A DNA stretch of 64,000 nucleotides from Actinomycetota bacterium (GTDB taxonomy: Bacteria; Actinomycetota; CADDZG01; WHSQ01): positions 605,859-669,858 of the forward strand of contig JAUJNI010000001.1 of NCBI GenBank assembly GCA_030446465.1, in the 5' to 3' direction. Position numbers and translations under genes: made by a program. Each line of letters starts with the position of its first letter. Position 1 is the stretch's first letter. The notes beneath the pieces are model-generated. The model had not been told where the DNA came from, searched no databases, and saw only the letters and a list, made by a program, of their open reading frames with translations. Below are positions 6,366-15,984 of this stretch, piece after piece.

Positions 6366-8264
6366 CCGCAACTCCCCGGCGGTCTCGAATACTCCCTAAT
6401 CCAGCGGCTGGCGCCGTTCCATTCGCCCGGCGCGACGGTTACGACGATGACCGGCTCGTCGCCCGGCCCCTTCGCCGAGACGTCTATCGCGACGGTGGGT
6501 TTCCCGGGCAAGAAGCTCGTTGACCAAGCATCCGGTCCCGCGTCGCCGGAGAGCCTCTGGGCGGCGACGATTCTCGGCCGTTACTCGCCCGAGGCTCGTC
6601 AGCTCATCGAAGGACTCGGCGAGGCGGTCACCGACTACCAGCCGGGGAGCGCAGTGCAGCTGCTCGATCTCTACGGCAAAGGTCGTCCTGACCCTCAAGT
6701 CGCTTACCCGTGGGACCCGGGCGATACGGGACTCGGACACTACCGACGCGCTGCGCCGCACCGACATCCCGTGATCGTTGCCGGAGATGGGGCCTGGGAC
6801 TTCGCTCTTTTCTATGCGTTGCGACGGATGGGCGAGACCGTGTGGTGGTGCCCCGCGCAGTTTCTGGACGACGCGATCTTCCGGATGCGTCTGATGCCCA
6901 TGCTCGATCGTGCCGCGACGAGTGCTCGTCTGGCGCACGTGGTCTCCCTCTCGTCGCTCGACGTCGCTGGGGAAGTGGCCGAGAGGCTGCGCGGAGAAAT
7001 CCTTCAGTCGAAACGCCCGATCAAGATCTCCCACACGTCGTGGCGTGATGTGTTACCCGAGGATCCCAGTCGATTGTACGAGCGCGACCGTTACGGATTG
7101 CCGCAAGCCATTCTCCTCCAGGACGGGATGACCCCCGAGCTCCCTACGCCTATCCCGAACATCGCGCCCGGCGCGGGGCCCGCAGATCTTCACTGGATAA
7201 CCGAGGTGCGCTGCGAGGGGTGGGCCCCGATGCGTAACGGCGGTCTCGCGACCGAGTTGTTGGAACAGCACCTCTACGACACCGAATACCTGCGCACGAC
7301 CCGCGATGGCGTCGCTTACTACTGCCCCAACTATGTGTGGGCAGGGACACCTAGTCTCGAGACCGTGGTCGCGCGGCCCAAGCTCCGTCCGTGGCCTCTC
7401 CTAGAGCAAATCCGCGAGATCGCGTACGGTGATGGGTGGAAGGTCGAGCCATCCGACAAGGGTATCTACGCGTCCGAGTCGGCGGCGCTGTTCGGTGGCT
7501 TCCGTGAGCTCGACGAGGCACTTCGCGACGGACCGACCCGCACGATCCTGGATGCCTATCTGCGGCCGGCCAAAGACGATCTAGGCTTGTTCCTGAAGAG
7601 CGATCGTCGCCGGTATCTCGACATCGTTGAGCTCCGCGAACTCGCCAAGACTGCACCCGACGCCGGGCAGCTGATCGGGTCACTTCTGGACAATGGCGTA
7701 CTGGTTCGCGGTTATCCGCTCAAGTGTGCCAAGTGCCGGCAGGTCTCGTGGTACCCGCTGGACGACGTGGGGACAACGTTTCGTTGCGCGCGATGCCGCC
7801 TTGTGCAGGATGTCGGACAGGCCGGGTTCCTCACCGGGATCGAGCCCGTCCTTCGGTATCGGCTGTCGGAGGTCTTGTACCAGATGCTCGAACACGACGG
7901 GGACCTACCTCTTCGAGCCGCGCTTCGGCTGACAGAAGGTTCTCTGCGGCCACCGGACTATTGCTTCGAGCTGGAGTTCGTGTCTCAGACCGGGAGGAAA
8001 GCAGAACACGACATCGTGCTGTCCGATGGTTACAGGTTGTGGATCGGTGAAGCCACCTCGTCGGATCGGCTTGAAAAAAGCGCGGCGAAACAGCAGCAAC
8101 GGTTAGTGGAACTCAAGGAGCACGCCGAGATGCTCGGGGCCTACGGGGTAGTTCTCGCGACGACCGCCCCGGCGTTTTGGCACAAGGTGCGGGCCCAGGC
8201 GCAGTCACAGGCGCTCTTCGGAGGTCCGTGGCCCCGCCTTGTGCTACTCGAGGGTCTCAGCTAG
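6363..8264 (+). CDS. Zinc-ribbon protein with a PD-(D/E)xK-like C-terminal domain, 5' truncated
   Basis: A long frame whose native sequence seems to begin near 6363 (open upstream to 6234; the first internal ATG is at 6447). The middle has no family I recognise (HPVIVAGDGAWDFALFYALRRMGETVWW). Near the C-terminus two CxxC pairs (7725-7736 and 7785-7796) form a zinc ribbon. They are followed by EFVSQTGRKAEHDIVL and LWIGEAT, spacing an Asp (8010) and an ExT (8049-8057) as in PD-(D/E)xK nucleases, but with Thr where Lys is usual. Large proteins of this build are often found among defence genes, but no partner gene is visible. Because the 5' end is lost, the product may be non-functional. Confidence 0.55.
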   Translation, partial: TPQLPGGLEYSLIQRLAPFHSPGATVTTMTGSSPGPFAETSIATVGFPGKKLVDQASGPASPESLWAATILGRYSPEARQLIEGLGEAVTDYQPGSAVQLLDLYGKGRPDPQVAYPWDPGDTGLGHYRRAAPHRHPVIVAGDGAWDFALFYALRRMGETVWWCPAQFLDDAIFRMRLMPMLDRAATSARLAHVVSLSSLDVAGEVAERLRGEILQSKRPIKISHTSWRDVLPEDPSRLYERDRYGLPQAILLQDGMTPELPTPIPNIAPGAGPADLHWITEVRCEGWAPMRNGGLATELLEQHLYDTEYLRTTRDGVAYYCPNYVWAGTPSLETVVARPKLRPWPLLEQIREIAYGDGWKVEPSDKGIYASESAALFGGFRELDEALRDGPTRTILDAYLRPAKDDLGLFLKSDRRRYLDIVELRELAKTAPDAGQLIGSLLDNGVLVRGYPLKCAKCRQVSWYPLDDVGTTFRCARCRLVQDVGQAGFLTGIEPVLRYRLSEVLYQMLEHDGDLPLRAALRLTEGSLRPPDYCFELEFVSQTGRKAEHDIVLSDGYRLWIGEATSSDRLEKSAAKQQQRLVELKEHAEMLGAYGVVLATTAPAFWHKVRAQAQSQALFGGPWPRLVLLEGLS

Positions 8265-8500
8265 AACGCGCTGCAGGCGACCGTGTCGCCACGTAGCCGA
8301 CCTTCCACACCTCCGGTCGACGGCTCGGCATTCGTCTAGCACCGGCCGCTCCGGCGTCAAGGGCACTCCGTTCCTGGCTGCGCTCCGGTACTCGCGTCAC
8401 TACGTGATGCCTGCGCCACCCTTGACCCCTCCGCTGATGGCCTGCGCTCCTCGGACGACGAAAGCCGTCGACCAAAAAGGAGGCAGACGTGGAAGAAACC
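8265..8500. other. Non-coding stretch with a spaced inverted repeat
   Basis: No gene is recognised. An 11-bp perfect inverted repeat (GGTCGACGGCT at 8315-8325, AGCCGTCGACC at 8463-8473) encloses a compact hairpin GCGTCAC-TAC-GTGATGC at 8394-8410 (one G-T pair). This could be residual mobile-element structure. Confidence 0.4.
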
Positions 8501-8712
8501 CGGTCGTAGCGCTGCTCAACCATCGAAACATCCACCCACTGGCACGGCGTCCTCCTTGGCTCGGTTGAGTACAAGTGATGACGCGGTTGGGCCCTAGAGA
8601 CGTGGAATTGGTGGGACACAGGTGCCGAGGCCACTGTCGCCCAGGAGCCGAGGCCGGGTCGCAGAGTGGGACGCAGGTCCCGAGGCCAATGTGAGACAGA
8701 GGTACCGAGACT
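8490..8712 (-). mobile_element. IS481-family element relic with subterminal repeats
   Basis: On the minus strand an ATG at 8523 opens with MVEQRYDRV, the usual beginning of IS481-type transposases, but homology ends after about ten residues. Upstream of this start lie four imperfect copies of a roughly 22-nt unit of the form GTGGGACACAGGTGCCGAGG at 8611-8633, 8635-8655, 8666-8687 and 8690-8712. They resemble terminal and subterminal repeats of such elements. The catalytic DDE domain is missing. The relic sits 28 bp from tRNA-Arg. Confidence 0.5.
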
Positions 8713-8739
8713 TCACACCCGAACAGGACACGTTGGTGC

Positions 8740-8812
8740 GCGCCCGGAGGGATTCGAACCCCCGACCCTCGGATTAGAAGTCCGACGCTCTATCCGGCTG
8801 AGCTACGGGCGC
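8740..8812 (-). tRNA. tRNA-Arg (anticodon TCT)
   Basis: 73 nt. The minus strand folds as a cloverleaf: acceptor GCGCCCG paired with CGGGCGC (the discriminator position is not separately resolved), D arm GCTCAGCCGGATAGAGC, anticodon stem TCGGA/TCCGA with loop CTTCTAA (anticodon TCT), and T loop TTCGAAT. No encoded CCA. It borders the decayed region to its left and could have served as an integration landmark. Confidence 0.93.
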
Positions 8813-8920
8813 AGGCGTTTCTGTGGCGTTTAGAAACTATCCTCTCCGGCGCTGTGAGGCGTCGATCCGGGTGTTGATCCCGTGAAACCAATCGACCTCT
8901 TCCGCGACTACCATGCCGCC

Positions 8921-9397
8921 ATGCGCAAGGCCCTTCTGATCCTCCTCGCCACGGTCATCTTGTTGACGGTGCTGCCCGCTGCGGTTTTGGCGGGTGAGCA
9001 GTGGCGTCCCGGCCTCCGTCGGGCGACCGCTTATGCCGACGGCCGGGCCGGGTCGGTGCGGTTCGCCATCGTCGCTCCCGACGGCGCCATGTATCGGCAT
9101 CGAGCGGTGGGCACCGTCCCTGCGGCGAGTGTGGTGAAGGTCATGTTCATGGTCGCCTATCTGCGTCAGTCCTCCGTCAGGGATCGTCCGCTGCGTGACG
9201 CCGACAAGGACCTGCTGCGGCCCATGATCCGTCGCTCGGACAACGACACCGCGACGCAGATCGCAAACCTGCTCGGCCCCCAGCCCATCGAGCGCCTGGC
9301 GAAAGACGCTGGGATGCGCCACTTCTCCTACACGCGACCCTGGGGCCTCAGTCGGATAAACGCCCGGGACCAAGCCCGCTTCACGTCTGGGTTCTGA
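8921..9397 (+). pseudogene. Class A beta-lactamase-like serine hydrolase, 3' truncated
   Basis: After the ATG at 8921 comes a signal peptide (MRKALLILLATVILLTVLPAAVLAG). The mature part has the SxxK nucleophile motif in PAASVVKVMFMVAY and the SDN motif in RRSDNDTA, as in class A beta-lactamase-related exported serine hydrolases. The frame ends at 9397, just after GLSRINARDQARF, so the third domain half with the K(T/S)G motif is missing. The last few codons lie inside the convergent M20 gene, which is also cut here. An upstream in-frame ATG at 8882 is less likely because it would precede the signal peptide with charged residues. Confidence 0.75.
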
Positions 9398-10377
9398 TGC
9401 GGCACCAGACGCATGTCGATCTTGCACCTGGCCTCCTTTGGCAGGACGGTCTTCGAGGTGCCGGGCTCGATGAAGCCGGCGACGATGCCCGCGATGTTGC
9501 AAGTCGGCTCAAAGAAATAACGCCTGAGCAAGTCGGGTCCCGAGTCATCTCCCACAAAGCCCTGGACCCCGAGACGCTCGCGCTCGGCCTCTTCGTCAAA
9601 CGGAAGGTCGGCGAGGACGGCCAGGTCCTGCTCGCTCGGTGGGATCACGTCGTCGTAGAACCCGTCGATGAGGACCCTGCCATCCGGCGCGCGCAGCGTT
9701 GCGAGAGCTTCCACGAGGTGCCACACCGGGCTCGGCGCGATGACCGCGAGTGACGAATGCTGGTCCTCCGCCAGCCCCCTGTGGGTCAATTCCACGTAGG
9801 CCAGACCCTTGGCGCCAAAGACGACCTCGCCCCTGCCGGCGTGATCGATCCCGGCCCCCTCCCAAATGCAGCCGTCGGCCGCCAGCTTGTCCCCATGGCG
9901 CGCCACCATCGCTTCGAAGGACTTGGATCCGGTCTCCTCTTCCCCCTCGACCAAGAACTTGATCCGGCACGGAAGCTGCCTGTTTTCCTGTCGATAGGCG
10001 TCGAGCGCCGCAAGGCGAGCGACCAGGTCGCCCTTGTTGTCCGCGACTCCTCGGGCATAGAGGACCCCATCGCGAACTTCCGGTCGAAACGGCTCCGACA
10101 CCCATAGGTCGATGGGATCGACCGGTTGGACGTCGTAATGGTCGTAGATCAGGACCGTCCTGTCGCCCTCGCCCATGGTGGCAAGGAGCGCGTCCGGTGC
10201 GCCGGGGTAGGAGAGGCGCTCGACCCGAGCCCCCAGGTCGACAAACTTGGCCTCGAGCCATGAGCACATCTGCGCGAGACCCTCTGGATTGGTCGCCAAG
10301 GAGGGAATGGAGCATGCCTCCGTCAGCCATCCGACGTACGTGTCACGGTTGGTCTGCACGACTTCAGAGACGCTCAC
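9385..10377 (-). pseudogene. M20 family dipeptidase, 3' truncated
   Basis: The N-terminal and middle parts are those of a CNDP-like M20 zinc peptidase: TVLIYDHYDVQPVDP (first zinc His), GVADNKGDLVARL (bridging Asp), LVEGEEETGS (catalytic Glu-Glu), then FFEPTCNIAGIVAG and the dimerisation-domain end MRLVPHQNPD. Family members are about 450 aa; here recognisable sequence stops after about 330 residues and the frame runs on to 9328 with unrelated residues. The C-terminal zinc His is absent, so activity is unlikely. It converges with the truncated serine hydrolase, sharing a breakpoint near 9385. Confidence 0.8.
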
Positions 10378-10411
10378 CCCAAGCCCCCTTCCCGAGTAAC
10401 TGACCCGACAG

Positions 10412-10482
<71 letters not shown>

Positions 10483-10636
10483 ACGCTGCTGCCAAAGTAC
10501 CTGGTGAAGGGCCTTATCCCTTCTACACCCCCCACCTGGACCACCCTTCCGGAGAGGCCCGTGAGCCGAGGCGGGACCAAGCTAGCATCGCCGACCCCCC
10601 GAGCCTATCGAGCACCAGTCGCTGCGAGTTGCGGGC

Positions 10637-12109
10637 TCAAGAGCCCTGCAGCCCAACGGGCTCGAGGATCCACAGCCCACTGTTGATGTCGCTCACAAGG
10701 ATCACCCCGTTCTCGGCATTGGGCCAGACGCCCCAGACGAACGGGGAGGACGGCAGGTTGCCCCTCGGATCCTTCATCCGCGGCGGAAGGAAGTGAGCCA
10801 CCTCTCGAGGTTTGCTTGGCCTGGAAAGGTCGATCCACCGCACGCCGTCCGAGTACCACGAGGAAAACGCCTGATCCTGGCCCACGACCTCGGTGTTGTG
10901 CACGGTGTAGACGCCGTCCGCTGTGCGCTGCTTGGAGTTGGCAGTGCCGAATGACGCGATGAACCGGGGCTTGGACTCGTTGCTGTTGTCGAAGATGCTC
11001 AGCTGCCCCCATTCATCGCCCGGCGTTGATTGACAGTGCAGATCCTTGATGAAGACTTCGGGGAAGGGCGAGATGTCCTCGGAATTGATCAGTAGGAGCC
11101 GGCCGTCGCTCGCCAGCGTCATCGAGTGATTGTCTCCGTCACTGCTGTGCTCACGGAGGGACGTCACTTCCATCTGCGTCGGGCTGGCGGGATTATCGAC
11201 GTCAAGCAGCACCGTCCCCGCGTCCCAGTAGGAGACGTATAGCCGTCTCGCATCGTCGAAGAACCGGACGCTGTGGGCGAAGCTGAGCGGGAGGCAGCCA
11301 AACCCCGGGCTCGTAGCCAGAGTGAAGCCGCCCACTTGCTCGGGCGAGCGGGGGTTGGTTGCATCAACGAGCGCCACCTCGTCCACCCCGGCGCCGGCCG
11401 CCGCGTTGGGGTTGGCGCAGGCCGCAACAACGCGATCGGACTTCCCGGCCCCCGGTCTGACGGCCAGGTCGATTTCGTGGCAGCCGCGGGTCCCCGCCGG
11501 TGCCTCCCACGACCCGAGCTCCTTGGGTTTGTAGGGATTGCTTACATCGAAGAAAAGGAGACCCCTCGGGGCAGCCAGCTCCTTGTTGCACGCCTGAAGC
11601 CCCGTGACGGCAAGGTCTCCCTCGAACTCCTTGGTCCTCACCTTTCGCACAACGATGTCTTCTGCACTTGTGTTGGCCGGGTTGTGAAGCACAGCTGCGA
11701 GCTTCGGTTCTGATGGGTTGGAGATGTCGATCGCCTTTACGCCGTCCGAGGGGCAGGGGATCCCGGTGGCCGGATCGTGACCGAAGTCGCCCACGTAGGC
11801 GAAGTCGCCCAGCGAAAAGACATCGGCGTTGTACCCGTCACCCCCGAGCGGATGATGACCGATCACCTTTAGCGCGCGTTTCTGGATCCGCTTGACAGAC
11901 CGGTCGGAGCCGGTCCTGTTGTCGGGTGAGGGCGAGCTCTCTGCGGGAGATGACGCCGGCTGCGAGTAAGGACTCGGAGCTGCCGTCCCCGGCCCTGGGG
12001 AGCTCTGCTCGGCGGTACAGGCGGCGAGCAGAAGGACGATCGTCGCCATGACACCACCGCCTCTGAGAAAAAGGGAGTCGGCGCGGGTCGACCTAAGAAT
12101 CGATGGCAT
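10637..12109 (-). CDS. LVIVD-repeat lipoprotein
   Basis: 490 aa from the ATG at 12109. The N-terminus has arginines followed by a hydrophobic run ending in LLLAAC, a lipobox, so the protein is probably exported and lipid-anchored. A Ser/Pro-rich linker follows, then beta-propeller-like repeats with phrases such as GLLFFDVSNPYKPKELGSW, VALVDATNPRSPEQVGGF and VLLDVDNPASPTQMEV, which define the LVIVD family. Function is not established; such proteins are found on cell surfaces. The frame opens further upstream into tRNA-Pro, so 12109 (or ATG 12049) must be the start. It ends 154 bp before tRNA-Gly. Confidence 0.8.
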   Translation of the reverse strand: MPSILRSTRADSLFLRGGGVMATIVLLLAACTAEQSSPGPGTAAPSPYSQPASSPAESSPSPDNRTGSDRSVKRIQKRALKVIGHHPLGGDGYNADVFSLGDFAYVGDFGHDPATGIPCPSDGVKAIDISNPSEPKLAAVLHNPANTSAEDIVVRKVRTKEFEGDLAVTGLQACNKELAAPRGLLFFDVSNPYKPKELGSWEAPAGTRGCHEIDLAVRPGAGKSDRVVAACANPNAAAGAGVDEVALVDATNPRSPEQVGGFTLATSPGFGCLPLSFAHSVRFFDDARRLYVSYWDAGTVLLDVDNPASPTQMEVTSLREHSSDGDNHSMTLASDGRLLLINSEDISPFPEVFIKDLHCQSTPGDEWGQLSIFDNSNESKPRFIASFGTANSKQRTADGVYTVHNTEVVGQDQAFSSWYSDGVRWIDLSRPSKPREVAHFLPPRMKDPRGNLPSSPFVWGVWPNAENGVILVSDINSGLWILEPVGLQGS

Positions 12110-12173
12110 AGCTTTCCGGACGATTATGACGTCACCGCGGGGTTGCCTCGTGCCGCCCGCAGAACCCGTTTTG

Positions 12174-12248
12174 TCGGGATGGCCGGATTCGAACCGGCGA
12201 CCTCGGCGTCCCAAACGCCGCGCGCTAACCAAGCTGCGCCACATCCCG
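12174..12248 (-). tRNA. tRNA-Pro (anticodon TGG)
   Basis: 75 nt with A discriminator. Acceptor CGGGATG pairs with CATCCCG, the D arm is GCGC...GCGC with a 10-nt loop, the anticodon stem CGGCG/CGCCG has loop TTTGGGA (anticodon TGG), and the T arm GCCGG-TTCGAAT-CCGGC is perfect. Confidence 0.93.
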
Positions 12249-12557
12249 CCTGCTACATCCTGCACCAGCGAAAAAGTCTAAAAAAGCGCGCTTGAGACAG
12301 CCATTTCGTCGCGTAGCGGGCGATGAGGAATTAGGCTAACGTTCACGACACCGGCTGGGGGACATCCAGGCTGGGGGCCAGGGGCCGTCATCCCCACTTC
12401 GTCCGCCTAGCGCGGTCTCTGGCTCCCAACCTGGATAGCTCTCGAGCTTGGGTTCCTTATTCGCCTCTTGATTCACCGCGCGCTCGGGTGTTCCTGCTTC
12501 CTGGACCCAAAGGGCGCGGTATCTGGGGCGTCGGCACCCCCCATTAGGATGACCGCC
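12249..12557. promoter_or_regulatory. Leader region upstream of tig
   Basis: About 300 bp between divergently oriented tRNA-Pro and tig. It must carry the tig-clp promoter. No riboswitch, palindrome or clear -35/-10 pair was recognised. Confidence 0.35.
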
Positions 12558-13889
12558 ATGGCGACTGCCTCTTTGCAAACCGCGTCAGAAACCGTGACCA
12601 AGGACAGGGTCAAGCTTCGTGTCGAGGTTCCGGAAGACGCGCTCCGGGGGGCCATCGATGCGGTCTACCGGCGGTGGGCGAAAGAGATCAAGGTCCCGGG
12701 CTTTCGCAAGGGCAAGATTCCCCGTCAAATAATCGACACTCGCGTCGGCGTCGACACGATTCGCCAAGAGGCCCTGCGCGACGCTCTACCCGATCTCTAC
12801 GTCGAGGCCCTTAGGGCAGAGGAGCTCGAGGCGATTGCGCCTCCGGACATCGAGGTCGTGACCTTCGAAACGGGGGCCCCCCTGATCTTCGAGGCGACCG
12901 TGGACGTGCGGCCCGAGATCACCCTCCCCGATCTGGACTCGATCACCGTTGAGGCCCCCTCTCAAGAGGTCACAGAAGTAGAGCTCGACGAGCAGATCGA
13001 TCGCTTGCGGGACCGCTTTGCCGAGCTCGAGACCGTCTTTCGAGAAGCTCGAAGGGGTGACCATGTCCTGATCGATCTGAATGGATACAAGAACGGGGAG
13101 TTAGTGGAGGGGGCGAGCGCTCCCGACCTTCTATACGAGGTGGGTTCTCGCTCGGGACCTCCCAAGCTCGACGAGGAGCTCGAGGGAAACAGACCTGGAG
13201 CCATCCTCAAGTTCACAGACACGCTCCCACCAGGACTGGGCGACTCTGCGGGTCAAGAGGCGTCCTTCACGGTCCTGTTGAAGGAGGTTAAGACCAAGAA
13301 GCTTCCCCCGGTCGACGATGACTTCGCGAAAACTGCGGGCGACTTCGACACGCTGGATGACTTGAAGCAGGACTTGCGCGAACGACTCTCTGAGCTGAAG
13401 AAGCAAATCGTTCGTGACGAGATCCGAAGCCGCGTGTTGGAGGAGCTGGTTCGAGCCTCGGACCTCGATCCTCCCGAGAGGCTCGTCGAAGATGAGTTCA
13501 ACCATCGCTTGTCTCACTTGAACGCGGAGCTACAAAGGGTCGGCGCGACCCTCCAGGAATACGCGGCACATTCCCACCTAACCGAGCTCGAGCTTCGCGG
13601 CGACATGCGTACTCAGGCGGCCATGTCCGTCACCGCCGAGTTGCTTCTGGAGGAGGTTGCTCGGGAGCACGGGATCGAGGCGACGAACGAGGACCTGGGC
13701 CGGGAGGTCGCTTATATCGCGGCAAGGTCAAAGACCGACCCGAAGGAGGTGGCGCAGCAGCTAGCGTCTTCTGGCCGTTTGGGAGCGGTGGTGGCCGATA
13801 TCATGCGCCGAAAGGCTCTTGATCACGTCGTGCACCATGTGAACGTGACGGGTCTCGACCGAGACGATGGCGCCGAGGAAGAGGGCTAA
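12558..13889 (+). CDS. tig: Trigger factor
   Basis: 443 aa. The ribosome-docking signature is present ([15 protein letters not shown] near residues 46-60), then a PPIase-like FKBP domain region ([19 protein letters not shown]...), and a long helical C-terminal chaperone domain. The protein binds the ribosome exit tunnel at L23 and shelters nascent chains. The ATG at 12558 matches the family start; longer in-frame extensions have no homology. It stands 11 bp ahead of clpP, and the tig-clpP-clpX order is the common bacterial arrangement linking folding and proteolysis. Confidence 0.96.
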   Translation: MATASLQTASETVTKDRVKLRVEVPEDALRGAIDAVYRRWAKEIKVPGFRKGKIPRQIIDTRVGVDTIRQEALRDALPDLYVEALRAEELEAIAPPDIEVVTFETGAPLIFEATVDVRPEITLPDLDSITVEAPSQEVTEVELDEQIDRLRDRFAELETVFREARRGDHVLIDLNGYKNGELVEGASAPDLLYEVGSRSGPPKLDEELEGNRPGAILKFTDTLPPGLGDSAGQEASFTVLLKEVKTKKLPPVDDDFAKTAGDFDTLDDLKQDLRERLSELKKQIVRDEIRSRVLEELVRASDLDPPERLVEDEFNHRLSHLNAELQRVGATLQEYAAHSHLTELELRGDMRTQAAMSVTAELLLEEVAREHGIEATNEDLGREVAYIAARSKTDPKEVAQQLASSGRLGAVVADIMRRKALDHVVHHVNVTGLDRDDGAEEEG

Positions 13890-13900
13890 GGAATACTCGG

Positions 13901-14665
13901 ATGAGTGAGAGACTTGAAATGTCTCGACTAAGAGACCCATACCGTCTGGAGGCTGTTGTCAACATGACCCCCCAAGAGCATCTGCACAACTATCTGGTCC
14001 CCATGGTCGTCGAGCAGACGAGCCGCGGCGAGCGCGCTTTCGACATCTACTCACGGCTCCTTAAGGAGCGCATCGTCATGCTGGGCACGCCGGTTGACGA
14101 TCAGGTTGCCAACTTGATCGTGGCGCAGTTGATACACCTAGAGTCCGAGGATCCAGACAAGGACATCAACATGTACATCAACTCGCCCGGCGGGATGGTC
14201 TACGCGGGCATGGCGATCTACGACACGATGCAGTACATCAAGCCGGACGTTTCCACTATCTGCGTAGGAATGGCGATGTCGATGGGGGCCATCCTCCTAA
14301 GCGGTGGAGCGCCCAAGAAGCGTTATGCCCTGCCCAACGCAAAGGTCATGATCCATCAAGGCTCGGGCGGGTTCCAGGGGACCCCTGCCGACATCGAGAT
14401 CCATGCAAGAGAAGCGCTCGACCTGCGCAAGCGCATGGCGGAGATCATGGCCGACCACACCGGCCAGTCGGTCGAGCAAGTCGAAAAGGACATCGATCGG
14501 GACCGTTTCATGACCGCAGAGGACGCAAAGGCCTACGGTATTATCGACGAGATCATCGCTAGCAGAGCCGTTGCTGAGAAGAGTAGTCAGCTGCTTCCGG
14601 GCGAGCCGTCTAGGCTGGTCGACAACAACATCAGCGAAGTTCCTTTGCAAGACGGCGAGGTATAG
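13901..14665 (+). CDS. clpP: ATP-dependent Clp protease proteolytic subunit
   Basis: 254 aa serine peptidase that forms the tetradecameric degradation chamber. The catalytic Ser lies in GMAMSMGA (S127) and the His in KVMIHQGS (H152); INSPGG forms the oxyanion strand. The C-terminal tail (about residue 220 onward, [27 protein letters not shown]) is longer than in short ClpPs. The start could be ATG 13901 or the internal ATG 13964. Only one clpP is visible here, whereas many actinobacteria carry two. clpX follows directly. Confidence 0.95.
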   Translation: MSERLEMSRLRDPYRLEAVVNMTPQEHLHNYLVPMVVEQTSRGERAFDIYSRLLKERIVMLGTPVDDQVANLIVAQLIHLESEDPDKDINMYINSPGGMVYAGMAIYDTMQYIKPDVSTICVGMAMSMGAILLSGGAPKKRYALPNAKVMIHQGSGGFQGTPADIEIHAREALDLRKRMAEIMADHTGQSVEQVEKDIDRDRFMTAEDAKAYGIIDEIIASRAVAEKSSQLLPGEPSRLVDNNISEVPLQDGEV

Positions 14666-14711
14666 GGGGATTGGTGCCGAAGTTCGGTGACGGGGGAGAC
14701 CCGGCCCGGGC

Positions 14712-15893
14712 GTGTACATCTGCGACGAGTGCATCGACCTCTGCAACGAGATCATCGAAGAGGAGCTCGCCGAGACTCCCGAGCTGAAGCTCGAGGATCT
14801 GCCAAAGCCGAAAGAGATCTACGAGTTCCTTAACGACTACATCGTTGGCCAGGACCAAGCGAAGAAGGTCCTTTCCGTAGCGGTCTACAACCACTACAAG
14901 CGCATCCAGGTCGGGACACAGGCGGACGGCGACGTCGAGCTGGCCAAGTCGAACATCTTGCTGCTTGGTCCCACGGGCTGTGGCAAGACGCTGCTGGCAC
15001 AGACCCTGGCCCGGATGTTGAACGTTCCCTTCGCTATTGCGGATGCGACGGCTCTCACCGAGGCGGGATACGTCGGCGAGGACGTCGAGAACATCCTGTT
15101 GAAGCTCATCCAGGCCGCGGACTACGACGTCAAGCGCGCCGAGACAGGGATCATCTACATCGACGAAGTCGACAAGATCGCTCGGAAGAGCGAGAACCCG
15201 TCCATCACGAGAGATGTGTCGGGAGAGGGCGTTCAGCAAGCCTTGCTGAAGATCTTGGAGGGAACGACCGCAAGCGTTCCTCCTCAAGGGGGCCGAAAGC
15301 ACCCCCACCAGGAGTTCATCCAGATCGACACGACGAACGTCTTGTTCATATGCGGAGGGGCGTTTGCAGGGCTCGAGAAGCTGATCGAGCACCGCATCGG
15401 GCGCAAGGGCATTGGCTTTGGCGCCGACATCAGAAAGATGGAAGAAAAGGACCTCGGCACCATCCTGGGTCACGTGCTGCCCGAAGACCTGCTCCGTTAT
15501 GGGTTGATCCCCGAGTTCGTCGGCCGGCTCCCCGTCATCACCCACGTCCACACCCTCGACGAGAAGGCGCTGATCAAGATCCTTACCGAGCCCAAGAACG
15601 CACTCATCCGCCAGTACAAGCGCTTCTTCGACTTCGATGGCGTCGAGTTGGAGTTCACCGAAGACGCTCTGGAGGCGGTGGCCGAGCAGTCGATGCTGCG
15701 GGGTACGGGGGCCAGGGGGCTGAGGGCGATCCTCGAAGAGGTCCTCTTGAACGTCATGTACGACTTGCCGAGTCGGCAGGATGTGGGCAGGTGCGTGATC
15801 ACGCGTGAGGTGGTACTCGAGAAGGTCAACCCGACGCTGGTGCCCCGGTCCAAGGTCCGCAGGGAGCACACCGCGCGCGAACGCTCTGCCTAG
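14712..15893 (+). CDS. clpX: ClpX unfoldase with damaged N-terminal zinc-binding domain
   Basis: The AAA+ core is intact: Walker A GPTGCGKT, Walker [31 protein letters not shown] and sensor/C-terminal small domain. The N-terminus is not. A GTG at 14674 with a good Shine-Dalgarno starts PKFGDGGD, the usual ClpX beginning, but the family's next 18-19 residues (with the first CxxC of the zinc finger) are missing. Sequence resumes in another frame at [14 protein letters not shown]. The net loss is about 55 bp, so translation from 14674 would fail. The best available start is GTG 14712, leaving only the second CxxC. This domain mediates dimerisation and substrate/adaptor docking. An assembly deletion is a real alternative. 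Confidence 0.85.
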   Translation: MYICDECIDLCNEIIEEELAETPELKLEDLPKPKEIYEFLNDYIVGQDQAKKVLSVAVYNHYKRIQVGTQADGDVELAKSNILLLGPTGCGKTLLAQTLARMLNVPFAIADATALTEAGYVGEDVENILLKLIQAADYDVKRAETGIIYIDEVDKIARKSENPSITRDVSGEGVQQALLKILEGTTASVPPQGGRKHPHQEFIQIDTTNVLFICGGAFAGLEKLIEHRIGRKGIGFGADIRKMEEKDLGTILGHVLPEDLLRYGLIPEFVGRLPVITHVHTLDEKALIKILTEPKNALIRQYKRFFDFDGVELEFTEDALEAVAEQSMLRGTGARGLRAILEEVLLNVMYDLPSRQDVGRCVITREVVLEKVNPTLVPRSKVRREHTARERSA

Positions 15894-15984
15894 CGTTTTC
15901 TGAATCAAGCCCCGATCCGGCTCCCGCGCCTTCTTTTGCTCGTAAGATTCGCACTCCGGCTGTGCTAATCGGGTTGGAGGTGCC

